DNA from: Corythucha ciliata
Taxonomy: Eukaryota; Arthropoda; Insecta; Hemiptera; Tingidae
Reading direction: 5' to 3'
DNA length: 64,000 nucleotides
Assembly (NCBI GenBank): GCA_038030265.1
Contig: CM075939.1
Coordinates: 41,211,253 to 41,275,252 of the forward strand
Positions 1 through 13,300 of this stretch are shown in pieces. The notes under the pieces were generated by a model that worked only from the letters and a program-made list of their open reading frames with translations, did no database searches and was not told the DNA's origin. Each line of letters opens with the position of its first letter. The first letter of the stretch is position 1. The translations under genes and the position numbers were made by a program.

Positions 1-329
1 CGAATCACCGCTTTTTAGTAGCTATAGCCACGAATATTACCGATTTTTGTCTGGTAGAGGGTCCGGGGCGAACCCCCCCTCCCCCGTACCTCGGTAAACT
101 GCTGCGTTGGGTCTGAAGTCCAAGGAAAAAGCTGGACGTACTCGGACCTTTTCGAGCTGCTTCAAGTCCAGAAAATCTGCTAAACCTAACTTCAATTTGT
201 GACGCTCATTTTTGGAGATTTTATGGGGCTCTTCATTATGGTACTAATGCTCCATCGTTCGTATACTTGTAGCTCTGGGGGGGGGGGATCTATCCCCTAT
301 ATCCCCCCCCCGTACCAACGCCCCTGCTA
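1..329. other. G/C-run rich junk; hAT-like terminal fragment near 305-326
   Basis: No gene seen. Contains runs of C and G and a motif that on the minus strand reads CAGGGGCGTTGGTACGGGG, ending at 326, resembling the CAGGGG-type ends of hAT-like elements. A second GGGGCGGACCGCCCCGGACC motif occurs near 1013-1032, and a related one inverted near 61-90, so these may be ends of diverged elements. Low confidence. Confidence 0.3.
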
Positions 330-970
330 GTTACTGCCGTTTATTAAATTTTAGCAGCAAATTGGAATTTTCTCTCAACTTTAGCCACAAATTACAGCTT
401 TTATTGTAAATTATCTGAGAAATAGCGCTTTTCCCCAATTTTAGCAGCGAAGTAACATTTTATCCCCCCCCAAAATATGCCACGAATTAGTTATTTTCCT
501 CAATTTCAGCTGCCAAATAGCGATTTTTATTTATCTATAGCAGTGAATTAGCACTTTTTTCTCAATTCAAGCTGAAAATTAGCGTTTCCCTTCATTTTAG
601 CCGCGCTAATTCATGATGTTCTCGTGTTTTTTTTTTGTTTTTTTTTTTCGATTTTTTTCACTTTGAAGCTTATTTCAATTTACAAAGTACAAATAAGCTA
701 TGTTTTCCTGTGAATTAGCTCTTTTTCACAATTTTAGCTGAAAATTGACGTTTTGCTGAATTGTAACTGCGCTAATTAGTGATTTTCTCCATGTTGACCG
801 CATGAGGAGTTTATTCACTTCTTTTTTAGCAATTTTCTTCACTTTTAGCTAGATGAATTAGCGTTTTTCTCAGTTTCATCCTCGAAGTATCAGTCAGAGT
901 CTTATTCGTATTCGCGAATTAAAGGGGGTTCCACTTCATCCGCGAATTAGCGCTTTTTCTATAAATTTCG
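330..970 (+). repeat. Array family 1, direct orientation
   Basis: Degenerate tandem array of ~30-35 bp units, each with a core like aattagcg, a T-rich stretch with ctcaattttagc, then cgcgaatt or a variant. Units differ from each other by 10-30% and in length. No coding potential. Confidence 0.8.
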
Positions 971-1239
971 TCCACGAATTAGCAGTAGCGTACCGAGGAA
1001 GTGGCGATTGGGGCGGACCGCCCCGGACCCCCTAACCAGACGGGGCCCCTGAAAAGCTTAAAAACGGAAAAATGAGGATTTTTAGGTTCTATATTCATGG
1101 ATTTAGGTAACAGGTGAGAAAGGTTGGACGGCGATTTGGCTCCTGTCTACTCATTTCAGTCTCTCCTACTATTGAAAGTGATGATATCATCAAAGAGTAT
1201 GGGATGAATTTCGATTGGGCCGCCGAGAGCGCTTCAGTT
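971..1239. other. Spacer between inverted array blocks, no gene
   Basis: Contains a palindromic GC-rich stretch (ggggcggaccgccccgg) and non-array sequence at the point where the array switches orientation. No ORF with recognisable similarity. Confidence 0.4.
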
Positions 1240-2520
1240 GTCTCAAATTTCGGAAAATTCGCGCCTTCTTCAGGATAATTCGTGGCTAAAATAGAGAAAA
1301 TACACCGTCACCTGTTTCGTTGGGTCCTTAAGCGCTCTGATGTGCTAATCTTAGTGCGCAACTTGCTAACTTTGGCAAAAACTTTGGAAAAAACGCTAAT
1401 ATTCGTGGCTATAGCTGCGAGAAAGCCCTGATTCTGTGTTCTCACGAACCAACATCCAGGCCAAAATTATTGTGACAAAATCGCTGATTCACGGTGAATG
1501 GAGGTCATTCTATGGATAAAGTGTAGAAATCAACGCAAAGGTGTTGTTTTTGGGTGCAGCCCGCGGCTAAAATTGACAAAACGAATTATGACAAAACGCT
1601 AATGTTTCAAGGCTATGTACAAGTAAAAAAAAATGAAGATTCTAGCTAATATTGACAAAAGCATCGCTAACTAGCGTTAAAATTGGGCAAAAATGGCAAA
1701 TTCATAACTCAAAATTACATATATGTATTAATTCGCATACATTACAATTCGCATAATAAAGAGAAAAGATGCTAATTCACTGCAAAAGTAGCAGAAAACG
1801 CTATTTAACAGCTACAATTGAGAAAAATCACTGCAAATATCTATAAAATCGGATGCAAATGAAAAAAATAACTGCATCGTAGCTAAAAATGACAAATCTT
1901 GAAATCTTCTGGAAGCCTGAAGGCTCAAACTGAAAAAAAGTGCTAATCCATAGCAGAAAGTAAAAAAAATTGCTAACGTGAGGTTAAACTATAAAAAAAC
2001 CACGCGGCAAAATAAAATTAAGAAAAACTCCAATTTTCAGCCTAAAGTGAGAAAAAAAGCTAATTCGTTGCTAAAAATGAAAAAACAAAATCGCCATTTT
2101 GCAGGTAAAATTGCGGAATTCGCAATTACGCTGCTAGAATTAAGAAAATGCTCTGATTCGCGGGTAAATTTGAGGAAAATCTCTGATTCGCGACCAAAAT
2201 TGTCAAAAATTTCAATTTGCATCAAAAATTGAAAATACACCAATGCGCGGCTTCTGAAGGCCACTTTGAGGTTAAAATTAAGAAAAAGCGCCGCTTCATG
2301 TTTATAGTATAGGTAAAAAGCCGATGATTTGCGGCTAAGAAAAATCGCTAATTCAAATTTTGTTCAATGGTGAACAAAAAAGTTCTATTTGTGGGAAAAA
2401 AACAGCTATTTTGCTATTTTGAGGAAAATACGTAAGAATAACGCTGATTTCCAGCTCAAACTGGCAACGGTGCTAACTCTCTTTTGAATTATAGACAAAA
2501 TTGCTAATAAGTGGAGAAAA
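1240..2520 (-). repeat. Array family 1, reverse orientation
   Basis: Same unit read on the other strand (gctaattcgcggctaaaattgagaaaa-like). From about 1640 to 2130 the succession of variant units is colinear with 63,600-64,000 and with the reverse complement of about 12,700-13,140, marking an older diverged copy of the same element body. The short ORF at 1978-2232 is an artefact of a stop-poor array. Confidence 0.8.
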
Positions 2521-3720
2521 CTCAACTTGGGGGCCTCTTGGAGATTGCCACCCACGGCCCCGATAAGTGCAGGTCCGCCAGTGCGACTGCGAATTAGTGA
2601 TTTTTCTAAATTTTAGCCACGAATTAAGTACCGGTGGGCCGTGAATAAGGTTTTGTCCTAGTAACAGCATCTAATTAGCGTTTTTTCTCAATTTTCACCG
2701 TGAGTCAGCGATTGTCCTCATTTTCGCCAATAATTATCGCTTTGTCTAAATTTCAGAAGTGAATTAGCTCCGTTTCTCTTAAATCCGCAAATGGGCGTTT
2801 TTTCGAAATTTCAGTGACGAATTCACCAATTTCGGAAAGGTACATCAGAAAGCCGCGAATTAGCGTGGCGTCTTAATGTTAGCCGTGAATTAGTGATTTT
2901 TTACAGTTTTATTCACGAATTAGCACTTTGTCTCAATTTGATCCACGAATTGGCATTTTTTCTCAATTTTAGCCACGATTTGGCACTTTCCTCAATTTTA
3001 GCTGTAAAATAGCAATTTCTCCATTTTTAGCAGCGAATTAGCACTTTTTTAAAACTTGTATTGAAAATTAACCTTTTTGTTAATTTTATAGCCTAGAGAT
3101 TTTCTTCATATTAGCGGCAAATAATATTATTTTTACATTTTAGTTCCACATTAGCAATTTTTTCCCCCTTTGAGCTCTGCATTGGTTCTTTATCCCAAAA
3201 GTGATAGCGATTTTTCTTAATTTTAGTAGGAATTTAAACAGAATTTGTATTTGATTTTGTCCGTAAATAAGCGTTTTTCCTAATTCATCTGCTATTTAGT
3301 AATTTTTCTTCATTTCTGCCTTGAATAAGCATTTTTTTTTTTTTACACATTTAGCCGTGAATTGTAGATCCTGTTCTTCTTTTTATCCGGGAATGAACAA
3401 ATTTTCGCGATTTCAGGCATTAGCCCCGGTGCATTTAGCTGATTTTCTCATTTGGAGTCGGCGTTTTTTTTTTTTTATTTATTTTTAGCTGTGAATTACT
3501 GAGTTTTTTTTTCACTTTTATCCATGAGAGCCACGCTTTTACACTTTTAGTTGCCAACTTTATCCCCAAAGTTTTTGTTATTTTTAGCACTAAAAAGCGC
3601 TTGTTCTAATTTTAGCTTAAAATTAGCTAGGAAATTCAGTTCTAAAATCAGCCGCGAATCAACGCTTTAAAACCGAAAAATAAGTATTTTTTCATTTTAT
3701 AAGCCTGCAGTGGGGAGGGG
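2521..3720 (+). repeat. Array family 1, direct orientation
   Basis: Degenerate units with aattagcg...ctcaattttagc cores, decaying towards the right into T-rich sequence. No gene. Confidence 0.75.
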
Positions 3721-3759
3721 GGATAACCTGTAGCGCATACCCGTTAACCCGGCTGAAAT

Positions 3760-5745
3760 TACGTGCATTAAGAACGGCAAAACTGACCGTTGTGGCCTAA
3801 AAATTACGAAATTTGCACTCCGAAAATGACCAAACTGACTATTCAATATCCATGCCCTGAAAATGGCCAGTTCACGTTCTATAAATGGTCAATTCGGCTA
3901 TTCACGCCCCAAAAATGGCCATTTTGGCGATTCACGTCCTAAAATGGTCAAATTTCTTGCTATTCACGCCCTACAGATGACCATTTTGGCAATTCACGTC
4001 CTAAAAATGGCCAAACTGGCTATTCACTTCCTGATCTGGCCAGACTGGCTATTCACGCCATAAAAATGGTCTAACTGGCAATTCATGCCCTGCAGATGAC
4101 CATTTTGACACTTCACGTTCTAAAAATGGCCAAACTATGGCTATTCACGTATCAATAATGACCAATCTGTCTATTCACTATCTATCTATCTACGAGTATC
4201 TAGCATGCAAAAGAACATGGAAGTAAAATGGCCAAACTGGATGTTTAAGTCCTGAAAATGGCCAATTTGGCTACTCACAATGGAAAACTGATCGTTCGCG
4301 CTCCAGATTGGCGTGATAGATTAAATTGAGGTCTTAGAATGGCAAACAACTGACCGTTTGCGCCCTTGAAAAATACCAAATTCGCTATTCAATCCCTCAA
4401 ATTTAAATGAACAAAGTGGCTATTCTCACGTCCTAAAAATGATCCATCTGACTATTCACGTCCTAAAAATTGCAAACTGACCATTCGCGCTCCAGACTGG
4501 CGTGATAGATATCGCGCCCTAAGAATGGAATATAAAATAAATGACCGTTCGCGCCCTAAAAATGACGTAACTTGCTATTCGCGTCCCCTAAAAATGACCA
4601 GACTGGCTACTCCCGTCATTAAAATGACAAACCAGGGCATTTGCTCTCTAGAGATGACCTTCGCTATTTACGCACCACAAAAGGCTGAACTGCATGGCTA
4701 TTCACGCCCGAAAAATGGCTAAAAACTGGCAATACACCTCCTAGAAATGGCCAAACTGTTTATCTACGTTCTGAAAATGGCTAATCTGACTATTCACGCC
4801 GTAAAAATGGCAGAGCTACTGCTATTCACGCGCTAAAACTGACCGATTTGGTTATTCACGTCTTAAAAATTTCCAAAATAGCTATTTACGTCCTCAAAAT
4901 GGGCCATTCACCGTTCACGTCCTAAAAGTGGTCAAAATAGCTAGTCACGCCCTACAGATGGCCATTTTGGCAATTCACGTCCTAAAAATTGCAAACCGAC
5001 CATTCACGAGCTCCAGACTGGCGTGATGAATACCACGTACTAGAAATGGAATATAAATGACCGTTTGTGCCCCGAAAATTACCTACCTAATTTGCCATTC
5101 GCGCCCCCTCAAAATGACCAAACTGGCTGTTCACGTCCTTAAAATTTCCAAACCAGCTATTCAGGTGCTAAAAATGTCCAAGCAGGCTATTCACGCGCTA
5201 AAAATGGTTAATTTATCTGTTCAAGTCCTAAAAATGGCAAAACTTGCTATGGCTATGCACTGGACAAATTGTTTATCCACGTCATAAGAATGGCCAACTC
5301 CCTAAAATGGCCTATTCTCCAAAATAGCTATAGCGCTAAAATTGACCTATTTGGAAATTCACGCACTTAAATTGACCTGTTTGGCTATACACGTCTTAAA
5401 AATTCCCAAACTTCGGCTATTCACTTCCTCAAAATGCCAAAACGGCCATTCGTACTCCAAACTGGCGTCGTGGATTATTGTAACCCGCGGTGTGGATTAA
5501 ATAAGCTGGATCGTTGGCACCCTAAAAATGACCCAACGCGCTAATCGCGTCCTAAAAATAGCCAAACTAGCTATTCACGCCTTAAAAATGGCCAAACACT
5601 GGCTATTATAACGCCCTAATAATCGTTATTCTGGCTGTTCACACCTTTGAAAGGTTCCAACTGCAACAAAACCTGGCTATGCATGCCCTAAAAATGACCA
5701 AAACTGGCTAATCACGCCCTAAAAATGGCTAACACCAGCCGTGGC
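3760..5745 (+). repeat. Array family 2 (~30-bp unit, ctattcacgccctaaaaatg)
   Basis: About 2 kb of a different degenerate tandem repeat; the unit has a core like ggctattcacgtcctaaaa followed by atggccaaact, roughly 65 units, some with insertions. It is unrelated in sequence to family 1 but has similar unit length and divergence. The short ORFs here (Met-Ala-Lys-Leu-Ala-Ile-His-like repeats) are by-products of the unit, not genes. Confidence 0.85.
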
Positions 5746-6360
5746 TGAAAACAGAACGTATTTATTTTGTCCCTGGTACTATGGTGGACTTCATATTAAC
5801 CTATCGTGAGGGTCCACGTTCACTTTTTGGGGGGGAATTTCACGGCTAAAATTTAGAAAATTCTTAATTTTCGGGTAATGTAGTGAATGTACGCTTAGAA
5901 ATGGGTTATAAAAAACGCTAATCAATTATTCTGAAAACAACTTCACAGCAAAAATGGCTAATTTCCGGCTTCTAGGCAACTATACGTGGTTAAACTGACG
6001 GAAAGCACTGATCCCCAGTTTCTGTTGGTTCTTACGCGACTAAAATCGAGAAAAAGGGCTATAATTGTGGGTAGAGGGTATTGGCGGCTAGAATTGATTA
6101 AAAATAGCTAATTTTCCGGTTGAGATTGAACAAAACGCTCGTTTGCGGCTACAATCGAGGACATTGCGCTCGTGCACGACTGAAATTAAGGAAGGAGCTC
6201 TCAGTTGCGGGTATAAAATTGAGAGAAATTCGGCGTATTTCGCGAGAAATTGAACGATTTTCGGATTATGCCCGTGTCGAAAAACCACGAGATCAGAGGT
6301 TTCCTTCAATTTTACCATTTGAATTTGGTCGTTTCTCCCGTAAACCACCGAGTGGTTAAG
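5746..6360 (-). repeat. Array family 1 remnants, reverse orientation
   Basis: Degenerate units (ggctaaaattgag / gctaatt) from about 5820 to 6360. Overlapping short ORFs on both strands have no recognisable product. Confidence 0.6.
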
Positions 6361-6886
6361 TGAACGATTTTTAGGTCCCGGTCAATGTACCCCTAAGAGC
6401 CGCTCTTCCCTCTCATATAATTCACTCACTACTTCACACCTAAACCAATGAATATCCTAAATCCATCACTAATGAACTACTCAAAGCTGTAATTTATTTA
6501 ATCTCCAGGGGGCAGCCGCCCCTCCACTGCCCCCTATATTGGCGACGCCCATGTTGATCACGCAAGTTGTAATTTGCCCCAGAAATTCATAACCTGTCAG
6601 TAGTAATTGGAGGGGGTATTATTCTCTCTTAATAACCCCATTGCAGTGGCAGCAAAGTGCAACCTTAACCTCTCTGTATCACGATCCCCAGCTTAATTAA
6701 GGTATGATGAAAAGAGATAGAGATAAAAACAAATTAATCAAACAGTGCGTAAACGAAATGCCTTAGAGGCGTTACGTAAACTCCTCGTTATAATCTCGAA
6801 GTCAAGCTCTCATTTTCAGACTATTTTGTCACTTTCCTACACATTTTAATAATTGCTGGGAGTGGTTTATCGTTTCTTCTTCTTCT

Positions 6887-6917
<31 letters not shown>

Positions 6918-7236
6918 CTGCAAGGGAGTGCAAGGGGAGAATATATGAGTCGTAGGGGTCAATAGCACTAACATGAATGAGTTCACTTTCGCGATGTTTA
7001 CGATTTCACGGCATGATTGTTGCTTTTTAAAACGCCCCGCGGGAGCGTATATCCATAAAAACAAGTAAAAAAAAGTAGTTAAACATAGGCGCAGGGGGCG
7101 CTATACATGGAGAGTATACATAAAATTTCTAGCACACATCCTTTCACTTTTTGTTCCTTCATAGAACCTTTAATTATTTTTTAGTATTTTAAACTGTTTT
7201 TTTTTTTTATCGTAAAAAATAAATGGAAAAACTCAC
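6361..7236. other. Part of FAR intron 4; poly(T) tract near 6880-6917
   Basis: Non-array sequence with a long (CTT)n/T tract. On the minus strand this is the start of the intron after FAR exon 4. No exon recognised. Confidence 0.4.
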
Positions 7237-7346
7237 CTATCGATGGTCGGCACACAACTATGGGCATATCGTTGGCATACTCGCCGACGAGGGACTCTGT
7301 GAGTCGTTTTGTGTAGATATACGCGTTGGGGTCGTCCCTCAGGAGG
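7237..7346 (-). CDS. FAR exon 4 (110 bp), contains the catalytic Tyr-x3-Lys
   Basis: Acceptor tttttcactgtgcag, 120 bp from exon 3. The first base completes a Ser codon; the exon then encodes DDPNAYIYTKRLTESLV and MPIVVCRPSIG, the active-site helix and following strand of FARs, with Y and K four residues apart. It ends in phase 1 at GTGAGT. No later exon could be recognised between 1 and 7236, so intron 4 appears to run out of the window. Confidence 0.9.
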
Positions 7347-10300
7347 CTGCACAGTGAAAAAACAGAAAATGTTTAATTTCGACACAGGAGGTGAAATGAT
7401 GAGGAACAACTGTGAGGTGGGGGGTTGGGGGGGAAAGGGTTTAAAAAGTGTAAAAGGCAATAATACCTGGGTTGAACAGTGATCGCGGTTTCATCGTCCA
7501 TCCAAGACATGGCTGTCATAATGTCGCGCGGACTGGCATCAGGTTTGTACAGTTTTTCTTCCAGAGATTTGACCGAGTGACAGAAGGCCGTGGATAAATG
7601 GCAAAATACCTGAGTGATGTAACGATCGATTAATTAATGTTTTGATTGACCGTAAAAGATTCGTTGTCTTCGATTAGAAAAAAAAAAAATTATATATATT
7701 TAAAGTCGTGGGGAAGAACAGCGTTTTCTTAGTCGGCAGAGTTCAAAAAAAGCGGAGAACCTTTTCGTAATTTCAAACGTTCCCCTTACTTGGATTTCAT
7801 TACCTCTGTCCATCAAAACATTGAACATTATTGAAGGGTTGAAAGTGCTGCATGCAGAAAACGTCATCACTGCGCTCAACAGTCGGCCTCCCCGTTGAAA
7901 ACTTAAAATATTAATGACTCGCTTCAACGCAACAGCCGGCGCAACTTCTGTCTTGGACTACGTTCACTTTTCGTTTATTTCGACGGGAAACCGATTTAGG
8001 GGCCTGCCCCATTGTTCAAAAGAATCGCTTTTTAGGGATAAACGGTCCTAATTATGTACTGTTGAAAATAACATCGCTTGGTTAGTCTAATGTGGCAAAA
8101 CGCCAGTGCGAGTAATACATAATTACAACAGTGTTTCCAGCTATTAATATATGCAGGGTGTACAAATAGCGACTGGACAGAGAAAAATCAGCGAAGGGGC
8201 AACTCATTTCTGATCGAAATGACTATTAGCACTTTTCCGAAATTCCGCTTTGTTTCCGAGATATCCGCCATTTTCTGATTTTTTCAGAAACAGCTTGTTG
8301 TACACGCAGTAATCGATGCAATGGCAAAACTGATGAGTCCATTGGAAAGAGCACACAATTTTCTATTTAAAGAGCCTATTTTTATCCAGATCAGACGACA
8401 TCTACTACGTTTTGAATCAGCTTATTGGCGAAAAAACGTAATTTTCTAACCACATCACTATATCACCAATACTTCCGGAATTAAGTTTCCTCGCTAATAA
8501 GCTAATTCAAAACGTAGTAGATGTCGTCTGATCTGGATAAAAATAGGCTCTTTAAATAGAAAATTGGGTGCTCTTTCCAATGGGCTTCATCAGTTTTGCC
8601 ATTGCATCGATTACTGCGTGTGCAACAAGCTGTTAATGAAAAAATCAGAAAATGGCAGATATCTCGGAAACAAAGCGGAATTTCGGAAAAGTGCAAATAA
8701 TTTCGATCAGAAATCAGTTGCCCCTTCACTGGTTTTTCTCTGTCCTGTCGCTTTTTGTACACTCTGTATATACAGGGTGGAAGGGGATAAGTGTGACAAA
8801 AATTTTTGGGTGATAGTAGGCCTCATTTGCGACCGAAATCCCCATATACACCATGGTCCGAAAATCAAAACCCTTCGAGATATGATTATTCTAACGATTT
8901 TTAAAGCTTACATAATTTTTTTAAACTAACAACGAGAAACTTGCATTCAATTTGAATTTTTGCAACTTTTGGTGATGGATTCGGAAAGAGCCAGGGGTGG
9001 GCAAAATACTTTGAAAATGTATTTTAAATACAAAGCCCAAAATACTTTCAAAAATGTATTTTAAATACTGAAATACAAATACTTTTTGAATTGTATTTTG
9101 AATAAAATACAAATACAATTTCAAATACTTTTCAAAAATTCGATTTCGACGGCAGATAGTGCGAAAAACACGAAAAATAAATAATTCAAAAATAGCAGGT
9201 CCTTCAATAGACAAGTTGACAAATGTAGCAGCGCGAAATGGCGCTGCGCCGCGATGCGCAAAGAAAAGTAGGCAAGTTGTCACGAAGTATTTAGTACCGA
9301 ACCGGCGAGCACTGGTGGATCGTGAGCTGAAAAGGAGGTGAGGTCACTGGTGGACCTATATCGGGGCCGGGGGCGGAAATCTTCAAGAGGCCCCTAAAAG
9401 TCTCTAACTATGCATAAAACCTCTATTGGTAACCTCTAAGGCCTTTTCCTAATTTTAGCCATGGCCTTTTCCACATATTGTAGGCAAATTACCGCTATTT
9501 CCACAGTCTATCCGCTAAACAGCGCTTATGCCAAGTTTAAACTGCGAATTTCTCCATTACCCCATAAAGACACAAATATGCGCTTTTCCCCGACTTTAGC
9601 AGCAAAGTAGATTTGGTATCCTGTGAATCAGCGATGTTTCTTTAACTTTCCTCGAGTTGGCGTTTTCCACAATTTTAGCTGCAAATTAGCGATTTTTTCT
9701 AGCGGTTTACTCAGTATGAGCTGAAATTAACTCAATATTAGCCGTAAAATTCTCCAAAATGTTTACCACAAATTAGCATTTTTTGTTCACCGTAACCATA
9801 CACTGCGGAATAGCGATTTCGTCTCAGTTTTAGCCGCGAATTTGCGAGTTTTTCACTCATAGCCATAAATTAGCGCTTTTTCTCAATTTTAGCCTCAAAG
9901 TCTCCCGAGGAAGCCGGGAATTAACGTATTTCCAATTTTTGACGCAAATTTAAATTTGTCTCAATTTTAGCCGTAAATTAGCGCTTTTTCGTGATTTCAG
10001 CAGTGCAGTAGCTATTTCTAGCCCGTGTATTAGCGTAGGTAGGTAGAAATTTTATTGTGCAGGTATTGTTGACAGATGAAATACATCAGAATACACAGAA
10101 ACATTCAGTATTAACTATATTGTTTCGCTATGATATTTAAAAGCTAAGATTAATTAAATTTTGAATTCAAGGTGAAGGGAGGGGAAATTTTTTTTAAAAA
10201 ACCTCCAGCTTTATACAAAAACTATTGAAAAAGGGTTCTTAAGTTGAAACGAGGGAACTTCTGTTGTTATTACCTGGGGGTCGTGATAGTTCTGATATAT

Positions 10301-13300
10301 TGTGTCTCAGTCTTCTGTGTTTGGCACGAGCTATTGAGTCATAGCGAGCTATTTTAGCGACGAGGGGATTTATTGAACTATGATATTTTTCAACATATTG
10401 GAGGATAACTGTTGGATGTAAGGCTTGATAAACGGCATGTCACAATTTCCATGAAGGGTGGAGATTTTCGTGGATTTTGTGCTACCGGTGCATAAACGTA
10501 AAAATTTATTTTGAATAATCTGGAGTTTTTTGTAGTTCGAGTCGGACGTGTAACTCCATGCTGAGCAAGAGTACGTTAAGAATGGACGGATACATGTTTT
10601 GTAGATTAACAATTTATTCCTTTGGGACATACCTGATTCGCGCCGCATTAAGGGAAAAAGGAGTCTAACCGAGAGTTTACTCCTATCTACCAAATCATTG
10701 ATGTGGCTTGTAAAATTTAGTTTTGAATCTAGTTTGAGGCCCAAGTATTTTACAGATGAAGAGAACGGTATTTGTTGATTTTCTAGAACTATGCTACGAT
10801 TTAACAATGGCCTGCGTTTTGAGTAACTAATAGCTTCTGTTTTAGTACAATTTAGAGAAATTTTCCAGTGAAAGAAGAATTTAATAATTTTTGAAAGAAT
10901 ATCGTTCAACCTACGAACTATAGTGTCTACTCTCCAGGAAGACGTGTAAACTGCAGTATCATCCGCGAAAAGCGCTATATTTACGTGTGGTGATGTGGGA
11001 ATGTCGTTAATAAATAAAATGAACAAGAGTGGTGCAAGAATAGATCCTTGGGGAACTCCAGCGCAGCAAATGTGCAACGAGGAGTTGGCTGTGTTTACAG
11101 CCACAAAGAATTTCCTGTCCCTGAGGTAAGCTGCAATAATTTTGATGAGATAAACAGGGAAGTTAAGTTTTATTAATTTATATAGCAAGCTATAATGCCA
11201 AACTGTATCGAATGCTTTTTGGACGTCAAGTAAAACCATTCCCGTGTGTTTACGCTCGTTGAAGCGCTGAGTGACGTCGTCCACAACTCGGCACAGCTGT
11301 GCTTGAGTCGAGTGACCAGCTCGAAACCCGAATTGTTCGTTACACAATATGTTGGATGCAACAGTATAGCTTAGTAGCCGGGATTGGATTAATTTTTCGA
11401 ATACCTTGCTGAGAGTGGGCAAGAGACTGATAGGACGGTAGCTTGATAGCAGCGAGGGATTTTTGCCAGGCTTGTGCAAAACAATGACTTTAGCCATTTT
11501 CCAGAATTTCGGGAAGTACCCTAAAAACAATATTTTATTGAATAATTTTGATAAAAATACCAAGGCTTTTCGTGGGAGTTGTTTTAAAAGAATGTTGCTT
11601 ATCGTGTCGTGGCCGGGAGATTTATTACTAGGCCGAGCCTTAATACAGAGAGAAACTTCTTTAGGAGTAACAAGTTTTACCTCAGTAGGAGCGTGGTTAG
11701 CGTGGTGTATTAGCGAATTTTGTTCATTTTAGCCACGAATTGGCGTTTTCCCATATTTTTACTGCAAATCGGCAATTCTTCCATTTTTGACAGTGAATTA
11801 GCACTTTTTGTTTCAATTTAGGCTGAAAATAAACTTTTCTCTTTATTCTAGCCAGAATAATTACTGATTTTCTTTATATTAGCCGCAAATTGGCGGGTTC
11901 TTTTACATTTTGGCACCGCATTAGTTATTTTTTTTCAATTTTAATTATATGTAGACTAGGGCTTCATCTCAGTTCTAGCCGTGAATCAGTGTTTTTTCTT
12001 TTACTTATAACCATGAATTTGCCGTATACCTCAATTTTAGCCACAAAGTTGTTGTCAGAAGGCGGAATTAGAAATTCCAACACACTTTATCCGCGATTAT
12101 TCCGCTTATCCGCTTGAAGCGTTTCTATAATCTGTGAATTCGCGAATTACCTTAATTTTTCAGCCACGAATTCGTGATTTCCTCAAATTTTAGCCGGGAA
12201 TAACACTTTTTCCCAATTTGAGCTGAAAACGAGAGTTTTTATTTATTTATGACAGGCTAATTATAGTGAATTTTTCAATATTAGCTGGTTTTTTTTTTTT
12301 ACACTTCAGTTCCACGTTGGCATTTTTCCTTCAATTTTTGCTATGGATTAGCGTTTGTTGTTTAGTTTTAGCCTCGAACAGAAGCTACGCATTTGCGTTT
12401 TGTCAATTTTTCAAGGTTTAGTGACTTTGTGGGTCGCGCTCTCTTCGGTATACAAATTAACGGCCAACGAAAAATTTAGAGATCTTTTTTATAACGACAA
12501 TGAAAAATTGGGAAAATACGAACTCGCGATCAAACTGACTAATGTTGTTTTTTTTAAACATAATATTTGTTATTTTTAAAAATAAAAATTGAGGTTCGTT
12601 AGCTGTTGGCACGCTACAACTTTAACCAATTTTGGCCACGGGTTAGCGCTTTTAATCAATTTTAGCAGTGCAGTAGGGATTCATTCGTTTGTTTGGCGAT
12701 TTTCCTCCATTTTAGCCACGATTTGGCGTTTTCCTCATTTTCAGCTGCAGTTTAGCCATTTTTTAGCAGCCAATTAGCACTTTTTTCTCAGTTTGAGCTG
12801 AAAATTAGTGTTTTTCTTCAAGTTGGCCCCGCTAATTAATATTTTTGTCAATTCTAGCCGCGTAGTTTGTTTAGATTTTAGCCCGCGTGAGCAATTTTTT
12901 CTACGGATTAGCGCTGTGTCTCAGTTTGAGCCTCGATTCTTTCAGAAGCTATACAGATTTTCGTTTTCTCAATTTCAGCCGCAAATTATTGATTTTTCTT
13001 CATTTCAGCTGTGAAATAGCGTTTTCTGATAATTTTGCAGCGAATTAGCACATTATCTATTCTTTTTTTTATTAATAGGCGATTTTTCGCCATTTGAGTT
13101 CTGAATTTGCAATTTTGGTCCAGTTTAAACTCGAATTAGCGTTGTTTTTCGAAATAATTGCCGCGAGTTTTGTTTACTTGTACAGCTTTGTGTACTTGTA
13201 GGCTAGGGCTCTGTATGATCCATTTTTGTGCCAAGTTTCCATCCGCTAGCATCATTTTTGCGGCAGTTGTGCTAACAAGGAATTCGGAACTTCCCCCTCC

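Noticed and set aside
1978..2264. ORFs on both strands inside array family 1 as genes
   Set aside because: Array units are AT-rich with few in-frame stops; similar ORFs appear in many blocks without conservation of frame.
7700..7927. Additional FAR exon on the minus strand
   Set aside because: Exons 2 and 3 already join in phase with family-consistent sequence, and the 75-codon ORF has no FAR motif.
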